Made by a program: the position numbers and the translations under genes. The notes beneath the pieces were generated by a model, which saw nothing but the letters and a program-made list of their open reading frames with translations, was not told the DNA's origin and did not search any database. Of a DNA stretch of 64,000 nucleotides, positions 8,385-16,792 are shown in pieces. Every line of letters begins with the position of its first letter. Position 1 is the stretch's first letter. Where the stretch lies: NCBI GenBank assembly GCA_963714125.1, contig OY970234.1:248001-312000 (forward strand), read 5' to 3'. The stretch comes from CAWCAW01 sp963714125. GTDB lineage: Bacteria; Actinomycetota; Acidimicrobiia; Acidimicrobiales; UBA8190.

Positions 8385-9626
8385 TCAGCAGTTCGGGACT
8401 GCCGTGTCGACGAATGGTGTGCCGATGAGGCTCCCCGAAGTCTCTCCATTGTTGTAAAAGGCGTCAGCCGAGACATAGAAGTCGTCATTCCATGGCTCCG
8501 ATGCGATCCGATACCACCAGGTATTTCCATCAGCCACGGAGAACCCCGTTACCTTGCACGCGATCTGGACGGTGTCATAGGCGGAGATGGACGGACCTTC
8601 AGTTCCTCCTGCGTTGGCGTAGTCGGTCCACGTGTGCGAAGTCCCGCCAACAGTCTCCGGATACGTGGGAGGTGGTGGTGAGACCGTTGGAGCGGCTGGA
8701 GTCGTTGTTGTGGTGGTGGTCGGCGTTGGGGTCCGAGTTACTGCCGGTGGCGTTGCCACGCTGGACGACGACCCCCCTTGCAAAGGCGTCGCAACTGAGG
8801 AGGGGGCACTTCCAACGATGACAGTTGCCGACCCCTGCAAAGTCCCGACACCGGCCGCTGGCTGGAGACTGGTGGCACCAACCGGTCGGGGCTCAGGGCC
8901 TGAGACCACCACAGGTGTCGCCGGCTGGGGCGCGGAGATCACGGGAGCTACGACCGGGGTTGGCGCCGGGCTCGGCGTTTGCAACGTACCCGGGAGGAGC
9001 CACCCAAGATAGTGATAAGTGGTGGGGTTACGCGATGACAAGGCAAAGACCTCGCCATTGTCCTGACCGTCGGCGTAAGGGTACGCGGCCGATGAAACGA
9101 CAGACCCGTTTCCTAGGGAAAGCGCCACATGCCCATCGCTGGACCACTGGGTCGTTCCCCAGAAGAGCAGAGCTCCGGCCGGGGGTGTCCCGTATGGACC
9201 ATCGGTACTCACGTGTTCGGTGTAGTTCTCAGGGTTGTTGTTCCAATAGTCAACAGCGTCGTACGCTGACCCGATGCTGACACCGGCAGCCTTGTAAGCA
9301 TCCGCCACCATTTGCAGGCATAGCCCGTTGTAAGTCGGGTGGTCGACCTGCTGCATGGCCACGCTGATGGCTGTCTGAACCTGGCTCGGTGTGATATCGG
9401 CCGAGAGAGTCACAGTCGAAGCCGGGGTGCCCAAGAGGCTGATCAACATGGTGACCGTGATCGCCAGTACGGCTACCGCGCCGACGGGAAGACCCAGCTT
9501 CAACCAGTGCCTTCCTTTGCTCAAGACCTGACGCTTTTGCGTTTGGAACTCGTGGTCACTGAGAACACCGCGGGAATGAAGCTCTGCCAATTTTGACAAC
9601 TCATCTGCAACGGCCCTGGGTTCCAC
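8385..9626 (-). CDS. NlpC/P60- or CHAP-like secreted hydrolase with SHOCT domain
   Basis: Domains in order (413 aa): a SHOCT-like N terminus (LSKLAELHSRGVLSDHEF, residues 10-27), a membrane helix (about 43-66), and a cysteine-peptidase-like domain (about 95-200) with candidate catalytic Cys103 (NGLCLQM) and His166 (DGHVALSLG). Then come a Pro/Thr-rich linker (220-325) and a roughly 90-residue C-terminal module with GNTWWYRIAS that recurs in the kinase at 10044-12224. The protein is probably anchored with the enzymatic part outside and may cut cell-wall peptide or act as a scaffold. A conserved element at 9737-9772 lies upstream. Confidence 0.75.
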   Translation of the reverse strand: MEPRAVADELSKLAELHSRGVLSDHEFQTQKRQVLSKGRHWLKLGLPVGAVAVLAITVTMLISLLGTPASTVTLSADITPSQVQTAISVAMQQVDHPTYNGLCLQMVADAYKAAGVSIGSAYDAVDYWNNNPENYTEHVSTDGPYGTPPAGALLFWGTTQWSSDGHVALSLGNGSVVSSAAYPYADGQDNGEVFALSSRNPTTYHYLGWLLPGTLQTPSPAPTPVVAPVISAPQPATPVVVSGPEPRPVGATSLQPAAGVGTLQGSATVIVGSAPSSVATPLQGGSSSSVATPPAVTRTPTPTTTTTTTPAAPTVSPPPPTYPETVGGTSHTWTDYANAGGTEGPSISAYDTVQIACKVTGFSVADGNTWWYRIASEPWNDDFYVSADAFYNNGETSGSLIGTPFVDTAVPNC

Positions 9627-10043
9627 TTTCGCCTCTTCCCGACGTCACTGTTAGGCATGAAGACGGGTCCACCGCTCCGACGTGCCCCACGACCACGTTG
9701 GTCGTCAAGGTAGATCGTCTGCCTCAGCGGTGCCGGTGACCAGTGTCAGGCCTGACATTCCTTTCTGACGACTCCCGCCGATGCCCCCGTATGTCGGATC
9801 CAGCAAGGGGACCCGGACTTTCCCAGAGCGTCACCTACCGTGGCGGCCCTTTTTTACTCTAAGTGGTGCCCGGGCCGATAAGTTCAGACCTCAATCCGAC
9901 CCTTCCGGCCGCGGCCGTGCATCACAAATTCGTCACCGGCGGCTGAGGCGCAAAGCATTCGAGTTCGGCACTTGGCCCCACGTCTTCAGACGTAGGCGCA
10001 TGGGATACCACCCCGAGGGCTCGGCGTGGGTCTTCGAGCCGAG
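9627..10043. other. Intergenic gap with conserved upstream element
   Basis: About 415 bp between two minus-strand genes. It contains the TGACCAGTGTCA element (9737-9772) shared with the region upstream of 15563-16000. The rest shows no convincing gene; a plus-strand frame at 9781-10047 has neither ribosome binding site nor protein-like composition. Confidence 0.5.
9737..9772. promoter_or_regulatory. Conserved element with TGAC-N4-GTCA core (copy 1)
   Basis: TGACCAGTGTCA (9737-9748) is an inverted repeat TGAC-N4-GTCA. The following bases match the copy at 16081-16116 in the pattern xxCCTGxCAxTCCTxxxTGACGA. It lies 111 bp before the start of the secreted hydrolase at 9626. Conservation and position suggest a regulator site or promoter element shared by two secreted-protein genes. 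Confidence 0.5.
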
Positions 10044-12224
10044 TTAACAGATTGGGACGTTGGGATCGAAGAATGGTGTCCCGGAGAGGCTCCCCGAGGT
10101 TTCGCCGTTATTGTAGAACGCGTCAGCCGCCGCGTAATACGCGCTGCTCCACGGACTTGACGCAATGCGATACCACCACGTGTTTCCGTCCGCTACGGCG
10201 AATCCGGTGGCTCTGCAGGTCACCAGGACCGTCGTATAACTCGCGATCGACGGGCCTTCCGTACCCCCGGCGGTTACATAGTCCGTCCAGGTGTGCGTAA
10301 GCCCGCCCACCGTCTCGGCATACGTATCGGGAGTCACGGGAGTTGTCACTGGAGTCGTAACGGGAGTTGTCACCGGGGTGGTGCCGGGAGTTGTCACTGG
10401 AGTCGTATCGGGAGTTGTCACTGGAGTCGTATCGGGAGTTGTCACCGGGGTGGTGACGGGAGGCGATTCCTTTGCGGTGCCAGATGGGGCTGATGGCGCC
10501 CCGCCTTTTCCACCGTTGCCAACCGCCTGGGATGCAGCGGCAAGGGGCACTGATGTGACGTTCACAGCGGTCTGGACGCGAAGGGTTCCGGCCTGCGCGG
10601 TGATGGTTGCTTGTCCTGTTGAGATTGCCGCAACCTCGCCAGCGTCCACCAGTGCGATACCGGGGTCGCTCGAACTCCAGATCACGCCGTTGAGGTCAGC
10701 TGAGAATGCCGGATCACCATTGCTCATGACGCCTGAGAGTGTCAGTTGTGAGTTCTGGCCTACGGGTAGTTGCATTGAATTGGGAGCAATTTCCAGTGAG
10801 GCCAAGGTAGTAGGGGCAGACTTCCCGGTCGAGACGAGGTACGCGAGCTCATCGGTCAGCTCCATTCGCGCGAGAGTGCTCAACCGAGTCGAGGCAGTCC
10901 CCGAGTAGGGGGCAAGTAAGACCCCAAAACGGAACCTAGAAGACTGACCTGGGGCGAGATTCAGTTCGTAACTCACGACCCGGTCTTCCTGCGTGATGGC
11001 CCTCGGCCGAGGAGAGAAGCTAATGATGCTTACATTGGCCGTGATCGCTCTCGGAACGACCAGACTGTATGTCGTCTGCACAGGCGACGATCCGCCGTCC
11101 GTCGCTACAATCACACCGTCAAGATCATTGTCGGATGGCCCACTCAGGCTCCAGGTGCTTTCGACGGTCAGCCCTGATGGAAACGTCTCGGGGGTGAACG
11201 CGTATGAGACGCGCCGCATAATGGGCGCGCCATCCAGGAACCTTAAAGTAGCAATGGCGGCAACCAAGAGAACAGTGGAGGTAGCCGCCGCAACGAGGGC
11301 TCGGAGCCGACGCGGGCGCCTACCTGCCGCTCGCTTTTCTAGTTGTTCCGCCCAATGCGAAAGATCGGTCGGGCGTCTTTCAGGGTGAATTTCAAGCAAC
11401 TGGGCGATACAGCGGCTCAGACCCTTCGAGTCAGAGAATCCTGCCTCCCGGGCCGCGGGAACCAGAAGCTCCTCAGCCGCCTCGGCGCCTTCCAGCCTTG
11501 GGGGCTGGGCCATCAGGACCCAGTAGGTCAAAGCGCCGATACCCCAGACATCAGAGGCGGGTCCAGGCTCCCCTGGGCCGCCGAGCACCTCGGGTGCCCG
11601 CCAGAGATACGTTCCCGCTCCCTCCGTGAGATCCCCTTGCCGGTGGGGGCGAGCGATCCCGAAATCAATGAGGACCGCACGTAGGTCGGGCGTGATGCGA
11701 ACATTCGAGGGCTTGATATCCCGATGAATTAATCCGGCTGGTGCTTCGGCTGATCGGAAGGCGTGGAGATATGCAGTGGCTCGAGCAACCTGCGCAGCCC
11801 AGTGCAGCGCGGCTTCCTGGCTTGTGGCCTCCAATGCGGCGGGCAGTGAGAGTCCGGGAATCCACTCTGCTGCCGTGTACATGACGCTGAAAGCGTCATC
11901 CGGAGGTGACTCACGATCGAGGAGCGCTGTGCCAACGAACGCATCAACCAAATGCATGATCCCTGGATGATTGATTTCCGACAGCACGTGTGCTCGTTGC
12001 GCGAACTGCCCAAAATCATCAAGCGACAGGGCCGTATGCATCTTGAGGGCCACTACGCGCTGCTGGCCACCGATCACAGCAACGGCTTGGTAAACGAGTC
12101 CTTCGCCCCCACCGCCGACACTCACGAGCTGGCCGTCGACAAAATCTACCCGATAACGTCGAGGATCCTCTCGGGGGCCCGTCCAGAGGGACCCTACTGA
12201 TGGTGGGGCTATTTCTGAGTCCAC
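10044..12224 (-). CDS. Membrane Ser/Thr protein kinase with extracellular Ig-like domain
   Basis: This 726-residue protein has a complete Hanks-type kinase domain: glycine loop GGGGEGLVY (37-45), Lys61 in VALKM, HRDIKPSN (167-174), DFG (187-189) and a GTYLWRAPE activation segment. A membrane helix follows at about 308-328. The outer part has a Big2-like Ig domain (about 472-560), a Thr/Pro repeat linker (about 590-640) and a C-terminal module shared with the hydrolase at 8385-9626. It starts with GTG 12224, overlapping the FHA-winged-helix gene by 16 bp. That pairing suggests the kinase signals to the FHA regulator. The external ligand is unknown. Confidence 0.9.
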   Translation of the reverse strand: MDSEIAPPSVGSLWTGPREDPRRYRVDFVDGQLVSVGGGGEGLVYQAVAVIGGQQRVVALKMHTALSLDDFGQFAQRAHVLSEINHPGIMHLVDAFVGTALLDRESPPDDAFSVMYTAAEWIPGLSLPAALEATSQEAALHWAAQVARATAYLHAFRSAEAPAGLIHRDIKPSNVRITPDLRAVLIDFGIARPHRQGDLTEGAGTYLWRAPEVLGGPGEPGPASDVWGIGALTYWVLMAQPPRLEGAEAAEELLVPAAREAGFSDSKGLSRCIAQLLEIHPERRPTDLSHWAEQLEKRAAGRRPRRLRALVAAATSTVLLVAAIATLRFLDGAPIMRRVSYAFTPETFPSGLTVESTWSLSGPSDNDLDGVIVATDGGSSPVQTTYSLVVPRAITANVSIISFSPRPRAITQEDRVVSYELNLAPGQSSRFRFGVLLAPYSGTASTRLSTLARMELTDELAYLVSTGKSAPTTLASLEIAPNSMQLPVGQNSQLTLSGVMSNGDPAFSADLNGVIWSSSDPGIALVDAGEVAAISTGQATITAQAGTLRVQTAVNVTSVPLAAASQAVGNGGKGGAPSAPSGTAKESPPVTTPVTTPDTTPVTTPDTTPVTTPGTTPVTTPVTTPVTTPVTPDTYAETVGGLTHTWTDYVTAGGTEGPSIASYTTVLVTCRATGFAVADGNTWWYRIASSPWSSAYYAAADAFYNNGETSGSLSGTPFFDPNVPIC
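10330..10455. repeat. Tandem repeat coding Thr-Thr-Pro linker
   Basis: Imperfect tandem copies of a unit containing GGAGTTGTCAC and GGGGTGGTG code (on the minus strand) for PVTTPDTTPVTTP-type repeats in the kinase at 10044-12224. The repeat number is likely to vary between strains. It probably forms an extended linker between the Ig-like and the terminal domain. Confidence 0.75.
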
Positions 12225-12889
12225 AGTAGGCCATGCAAGCGAGCCGCTTCGACGACGGCAACCCGCTTGTCAGAGACGTCGGGCATTGGCACCTGAAGCT
12301 CGAACATGCGAGCCCAGATCTCATAGAGGATCTCTCGAACCGTATTGGGGTGGTAGTTGAGCGTGGCCGCGGCCTCTTTGTGCGTGGCCGGCTCAGAGCG
12401 TCCCCTACTCGGAGGCTCGCAATACGCGGCCAATACGGCGAACTGCCTTTCGCTCAGATCAAGCGAAAAACGTTTTGTTGGCGGGTCCACAGATTGTTCC
12501 GCCGCGGTATCCCGTGGCGCCGCACGCACCGTCACACTTAGTTTCCACAGGTCATTTTCACCGCGCACCAGGACGTCAAAATGCGGCTGACGCGGCGAAA
12601 AGCCATCTCCGGCCGAGATTTGCCTGGTTCCATCTGCGCTCCGTAGTTCAAGCGCCCGATGACCTGGTTGGGCCGCGCTCTCGATAAAGATCCGGCGATT
12701 CGCAGCCAATAGGTTTCCCGCCACCCTTGGAAGTCCTTCATCAGCGATCGGCGCGTAACCGAAGCGAATCGCACATTCCGCACCTCGCCCGAAGAGTGCC
12801 GAATCACCATCACATAAAGTGATTGCGTCAACACCATGGGGAGCTGGGTAGGTGACGACAGCTCGCTCGCCACCAAGCTCACTTGCCAT
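12209..12889 (-). CDS. FHA-like and winged-helix regulator
   Basis: The 226-residue product has an N-terminal FHA-like part (FGRGAECAIRFG, then LPRVAGNLL, to about residue 125). FHA domains bind phosphothreonine. A C-terminal winged-helix-like part follows (LDLSERQFAVLAAYCEP, SEPATHKEAAATLNYHPNTVREILYEIW), as in DNA-binding regulators. It overlaps the kinase start by 16 bp, so the two form a coupled pair in which phosphorylation probably controls the regulator. A second, IS-disrupted copy lies at 16442-21022 on the other strand. The combination is known in actinobacteria, but the targets cannot be read from sequence. Confidence 0.75.
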   Translation of the reverse strand: MASELGGERAVVTYPAPHGVDAITLCDGDSALFGRGAECAIRFGYAPIADEGLPRVAGNLLAANRRIFIESAAQPGHRALELRSADGTRQISAGDGFSPRQPHFDVLVRGENDLWKLSVTVRAAPRDTAAEQSVDPPTKRFSLDLSERQFAVLAAYCEPPSRGRSEPATHKEAAATLNYHPNTVREILYEIWARMFELQVPMPDVSDKRVAVVEAARLHGLLWTQK

Positions 12890-13001
12890 ATGAGGATGCT
12901 ACCGGTGCGCAGTCTCGCCGAGAAAGTGGCGCGCCCTGCCGGCGGTCAGATTGGCTACTCGGTATCTGTGGGCATCCCATCGTCATGCAGACCAACCCCC
13001 T

Positions 13002-14951
13002 CTAAAAGCGCTCTGGCAATGACAGTGGGGTTGTTCCTTGCACAGTCCAGAATGTCGTCTCCTCGGTGTTCTTGTGGGAGCCAAACCCGAGTGATGCAAC
13101 GGGGCGCGTTCTCACTGATGGGTCGGATACAACCACTCCGTTTTGGGAGGATTGCACCGCGGCAAGATACTGAAGCGCAACCTGTTGTGAACTAGGTTCG
13201 TCCTCTTTGTGTGGAACGTGAATAAGCCCGCTATTTCCGGATGGATATAGGAATGCAGCCGAGACGAAATTGGTCTTCTCTTCCTTGGTGAGAAGTGGCT
13301 TCTTGCGGTCTGGCACGTACCCGTGCCCAACTTCGCACACCCATTCATGGCGAATGTGAAACGCCCAGAAGAGGTTTGGACACTCGCTCCACCTTTTGAT
13401 TTGACGAAACGTGGCGCGGAGCTCGTCCAACGCTGGCGAGGCAAGGCCGAGTTTGAGTGAATAATCGCCCTGTGCGGAGACGAGAATGTTGAGGTGCCCT
13501 TGAAACACGAGTCGCTGTGTCGTCAGGATGCCCCACATATTTCGTAGTTGACTCGGAGCAGCGGTTGGCGAGGTTATCAATTTTCCGTCGGCTTTCTTAC
13601 GGGTGAGAATTTTCGGTTTGGAGGACCTCCAGACCAAGAGCAGCCGCTCACCAGGCTCGAGAGCAACCTGCCCCTCCCTCGTCACGTGGGGGTAGAGGTA
13701 GCGACGAACCGGGTGCTGATTCTCGCCCTCATCACCGTCCATCACTGCAGCAAAGCCACCGAGGAACGGTGAGGTGTGCCTCCCCCCCGGCAAGATCATG
13801 TGCGATGGCGGCGACAACTTCGATTGAATAGTCGCCTCATAGAGCGCGATCATCTGTTGTGGAGGAGGCCAGTCAAGCTCGGCAAGCGCCTCGGCCTGTT
13901 CCCCACGGGAAAGGTTCCGATCCACCAGAGCCGTCGCTGCCAAGGGGGTGCCGTCAACGTGAAGCACATACAGCCCGCCTAGCTCGGAGTTCCTCTCCCA
14001 CGTAAGGGTCTCAACGGGTGTGTTCGACCCTGCAGGTGCGGGCAGTGGGTTCTGAGCTTGAGAGGTCGGCGGTGGAGGTGGGTTGCTCGAAAGGTGCTCG
14101 TAGAGACGCCCCCCTCCATCCTCGGCCCCCTGACCCGCGGCCCAAGAAGTACTGCCACTGGAAACGTTGGGAATGGGTGGGGTCAGCGCGGCCATAGCTG
14201 TCAAGAGTGAACCCTCTTGCCCATACTGAATCATGTTGGAGGGCCGAAATATGCGGTTCACCTGTGCCAGTTCAAGTGTCCACTCACGAGTCGATAAGCG
14301 AATATCAGTAGGACGCTTCTTGAAGACACCCTGACTGCCCGAGGATTCGATCCGAAGTGCCGATATTGACGATGCGAACCAGATTGCGGGCGCCGTGCTT
14401 GTGTCTGGGCTCACGATGCCCAGGAGACGCCGTCCTGCCACGGCCAAGGCGACGACCCCTTGAGCGGTGATTGAAACCAGATCACCGAGCTGCTTCGTCT
14501 CCCCTCCCGCACGAGCTTGGCCACGAAACGTCGATAGGGCAACCCACCACCCCGACGGCTCCGGTCCCGCGAGGGGCTCTGGGACCTCCTTCTTGTCGCA
14601 CCGCATTCCCAATACGGGCACCGCCCTCGCCGCCTCTCGAGCCTCGACAATGACGGCTAAGTCATCTTGGGCCGGGGGCCATGTGGGAGCGTTCGTCGCT
14701 TGCTGAGCACCGCTTGTCTGGCGGGCGAGAGTTCCCGGTGGCGGTGGGGGGAGAGCAGAGGCTGGCGGGGGCGGGGGCGGGGCGGAACCTATCGCAACAT
14801 TTCGTTTCTCTTCGCTCAGCTCGGTCCCATCCCAGTATCGGACTAGATCAGGTTCTGACGGGTTTCGGTACCAACCGGGTGCGAGGCCATGATACGTGGC
14901 GACGTCCAAAGCAATTTTTGACTCACTCGTCAGGGCATCATCGTCGGTCAT
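13002..14951 (-). CDS. DUF2510 protein, large, with proline-rich linkers
   Basis: The 649-residue product carries an N-terminal DUF2510 motif (GWYRNPSEPDLVRYWDGTEL, residues about 26-45), a short actinobacterial domain often found on membrane or secretion-linked proteins. Proline-rich segments follow (about 58-72 and 285-310). Between and after them are two soluble regions; the last third has a GERLLLVWRSSKP to LTTQRLVFQG segment resembling PH-like bacterial domains. No membrane helix is obvious. It stands alone on the strand, about 110 bp before the FHA-kinase operon. The function is unknown. Confidence 0.7.
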   Translation of the reverse strand: MTDDDALTSESKIALDVATYHGLAPGWYRNPSEPDLVRYWDGTELSEEKRNVAIGSAPPPPPPASALPPPPPGTLARQTSGAQQATNAPTWPPAQDDLAVIVEAREAARAVPVLGMRCDKKEVPEPLAGPEPSGWWVALSTFRGQARAGGETKQLGDLVSITAQGVVALAVAGRRLLGIVSPDTSTAPAIWFASSISALRIESSGSQGVFKKRPTDIRLSTREWTLELAQVNRIFRPSNMIQYGQEGSLLTAMAALTPPIPNVSSGSTSWAAGQGAEDGGGRLYEHLSSNPPPPPTSQAQNPLPAPAGSNTPVETLTWERNSELGGLYVLHVDGTPLAATALVDRNLSRGEQAEALAELDWPPPQQMIALYEATIQSKLSPPSHMILPGGRHTSPFLGGFAAVMDGDEGENQHPVRRYLYPHVTREGQVALEPGERLLLVWRSSKPKILTRKKADGKLITSPTAAPSQLRNMWGILTTQRLVFQGHLNILVSAQGDYSLKLGLASPALDELRATFRQIKRWSECPNLFWAFHIRHEWVCEVGHGYVPDRKKPLLTKEEKTNFVSAAFLYPSGNSGLIHVPHKEDEPSSQQVALQYLAAVQSSQNGVVVSDPSVRTRPVASLGFGSHKNTEETTFWTVQGTTPLSLPERF

Positions 14952-15562
14952 TTCGTTACATCTTCCGTCGCTGCCATTGGCATAGAAGCTCCCGGCATCC
15001 TAAGGATGCCAACGATTGGTCGTCCAGGGTAAATCCACCGAACCTCCACACCCCGAGTGGGCAAAGCGCTCCCATCTTGTGGATACAAGCGGCACGATCG
15101 GCTCAGATCGTCATCAGGCGGAAGGGTGCTTCCAGCCGAGTCACACTTGTCGGCGGTCGGATCTGCGATCTCGTTTGAACTGGGTGCACCCTCGGCGCCA
15201 ACTGACTTGATCCTTGCGTTGGCACATCATCTCAAGCTCTGTCTACGCAATTGCCTGGCGCACTATCGAACTGTCTCAACATCGGCTCACGCGTGGAGTT
15301 CGCACACGTCGGTGACCAATCTTAAATCATGTGCAACCATTGGACCTCCTTCGCAACCAGACCTGGTGTGTGAATGCACGTCTCTGCAGCATCAGGTTCC
15401 ACTTGCCCGATTAGCCATTCCGAGATTGAAAATACCTCGGCACTTCGCGGTGCGGCCTTAGAGCACCCGACCGACATCGTCGAAGCTGGTGAAGTGTCGT
15501 TGCCATCCTACAGAGGGGGCGCATCCTCTGGGTGCGCCCCCTCTGTCCGCAATGGTCTTCAA
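14952..15562. other. Long intergenic gap
   Basis: About 610 bp. It holds an imperfect palindrome (GGCATCCTAAGGATGCC, 14995-15011) about 45 bp upstream of the DUF2510 gene, possibly an operator, and the strong hairpin at 15511-15545. Several short frames overlap here on both strands without ribosome binding sites; I support none of them as genes. Confidence 0.5.
15511..15545 (-). terminator. Strong hairpin after secreted protein gene
   Basis: A perfect 13-bp stem (CAGAGGGGGCGCA with TGCGCCCCCTCTG) with a 9-base loop lies 17 bp beyond the stop of the gene at 15563-16000. It has no T tract. It could stop transcription on either strand. Confidence 0.7.
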
Positions 15563-16000
15563 CTAGCCGTCTTGGGCCATGCAGTAATACGAGTTCGTGA
15601 CGTCTGGGGTGAAGCAAGTCCAATCCGTAGTGCTCCAAGAAACGTATCGGTTGCCGTTGGGTGTGTACCTCCAGTTACTGCGACTCCCGCCGCAACCGAC
15701 ATGCACGGTGTAACTGCTTCCATATGGCAACGCATAGTTAAATGACACATCTGCAGCACCAACGGGGCCAAAGTTGGCCCAACCCGAACCACCGCTCGCG
15801 GCCTGAATCCACACGCCCTCAACGGGAGAGTTATCCAGACACAGCACACTTCCTCCGACGTAGGTGGACGCGTCCGCCATAGGAGTCGCTGTCACTTGGA
15901 CGGCGACAAGGCCGCCAAGAATGCTCGCAACGGCTCCCAAGGCTCCGAGCTTGGCTCTCAATCTGCGGGATCCCGAAACCTTTGACAATCGCCTATTCAT
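15563..16000 (-). CDS. Small secreted protein
   Basis: The 145-residue product has a basic start (MNRRLSKVSGSRRLRAK), a hydrophobic core and an Ala-rich cleavage region ending near MADAS, a typical Sec signal peptide of about 44 residues. The mature part is about 100 residues and rich in Trp, Tyr, Gly and Ser, with four Cys that could form two disulfides. It looks like a small beta-rich extracellular domain. No family is recognised. It carries the conserved element at 16081-16116 upstream and a strong hairpin downstream, so it is probably a single-gene unit. Confidence 0.75.
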   Translation of the reverse strand: MNRRLSKVSGSRRLRAKLGALGAVASILGGLVAVQVTATPMADASTYVGGSVLCLDNSPVEGVWIQAASGGSGWANFGPVGAADVSFNYALPYGSSYTVHVGCGGSRSNWRYTPNGNRYVSWSTTDWTCFTPDVTNSYYCMAQDG

Positions 16001-16441
16001 TTAACCCTCCCGAGTAGCCCCAGAACTTGCGAACCGGGGAATCAAACACGCAGCGCCATCGTCCTTGAGCGGGAGTCCTTTGACCAGTGTCAACCCTGCC
16101 ACTCCTGCTTGACGAGGCTCCAATGAATCGGCACGCAGATCTGAAGCCGGAGGTTTGGGGTTAAATGATCATGGACGACAACGGTTCCTGGGGTTGACTT
16201 GCGGCCGACCCGCTGTAATCAGTTTCGGTTCGACTGACTGCATCCCACCAAAACCTCCCGGTCGATTGCCACGCCCAGCATTGGCACTCCCCGGCGGCGA
16301 CGCAAAATGTCGATTTGGCATGGGACCTTCCTTCGCCTCGGGAATCTTGTCAAGCCTGAAACGAGGATCGATCGTGTCAGGGCTGCCACTTCTGTTTTGC
16401 TGTGGGGATTTATAGGATCTGGGGATGCGGAGGAGAGCCAA
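16001..16441. other. Intergenic gap with conserved element (copy 2)
   Basis: About 440 bp between the secreted-protein gene and the disrupted FHA gene, which diverge. It contains the conserved element at 16081-16116. Nothing else in it supports a gene; the overlapping short frames on both strands look like chance. Confidence 0.5.
16081..16116. promoter_or_regulatory. Conserved element with TGAC-N4-GTCA core (copy 2)
   Basis: TGACCAGTGTCA (16081-16092) is identical to 9737-9748, and the next 24 bases keep CCTGxCAxTCCT and TGACGA at the same spacing. It lies 81 bp before the secreted-protein start at 16000. Confidence 0.5.
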
Positions 16442-16507
16442 GTGACGAACGGAGCCGAGAGGGCCGTCGTAACCTTCTGAGGTTCCCCAGAAAAAGTGGA
16501 CACCTTC

Positions 16508-16792
16508 TCAGGCGGCTCGAGCCGCTCTGATCGACGATAGTTCGAAGTTGATAGGGCTCATGTAGCCGATCTTCGAGTACCTCCTTTGGCGGTTGTAGTA
16601 GTCCATGAACCAGGTGATGCCGCGGGTGAGCTCCTCGAGAGTTGCGAAGCCGTGGCGGTAATAGAACTCATGCTTGAAGATCGACCAGAAGGATTCGGCG
16701 GTGGCATGGTCGAAGCACGATCCGGTCTTGCCCATAGAACGCACGAGCCGATGTTTCGTGCACAGGTCGACGACTGACCGAGCGGTGAATTG
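16508..16792 (-). pseudogene. IS3-A orfB, C-terminal fragment
   Basis: This fragment codes QFTARSVVDLCTKHRLVRSMG, then HATAESFWSIFKHEFYYRHG and NRQRRYSKIGYMSPINFE, the C-terminal third of an IS3 OrfB integrase-type transposase with the last catalytic Glu (AESFWS). Joined to the fragment at 18242-18838 after removing IS30 and one CAA codon, it reads HTDRGSQ-FTARSV in frame. Confidence 0.85.

Noticed and set aside
10330..10455. Repeat array considered as CRISPR
   Set aside because: The units are in-frame codon repeats for a Thr/Pro linker without spacers.
15057..15461. 134-codon plus-strand frame in the 14.9-15.5 kb gap
   Set aside because: No ribosome binding site, no motif, and overlapping frames of similar length on both strands.
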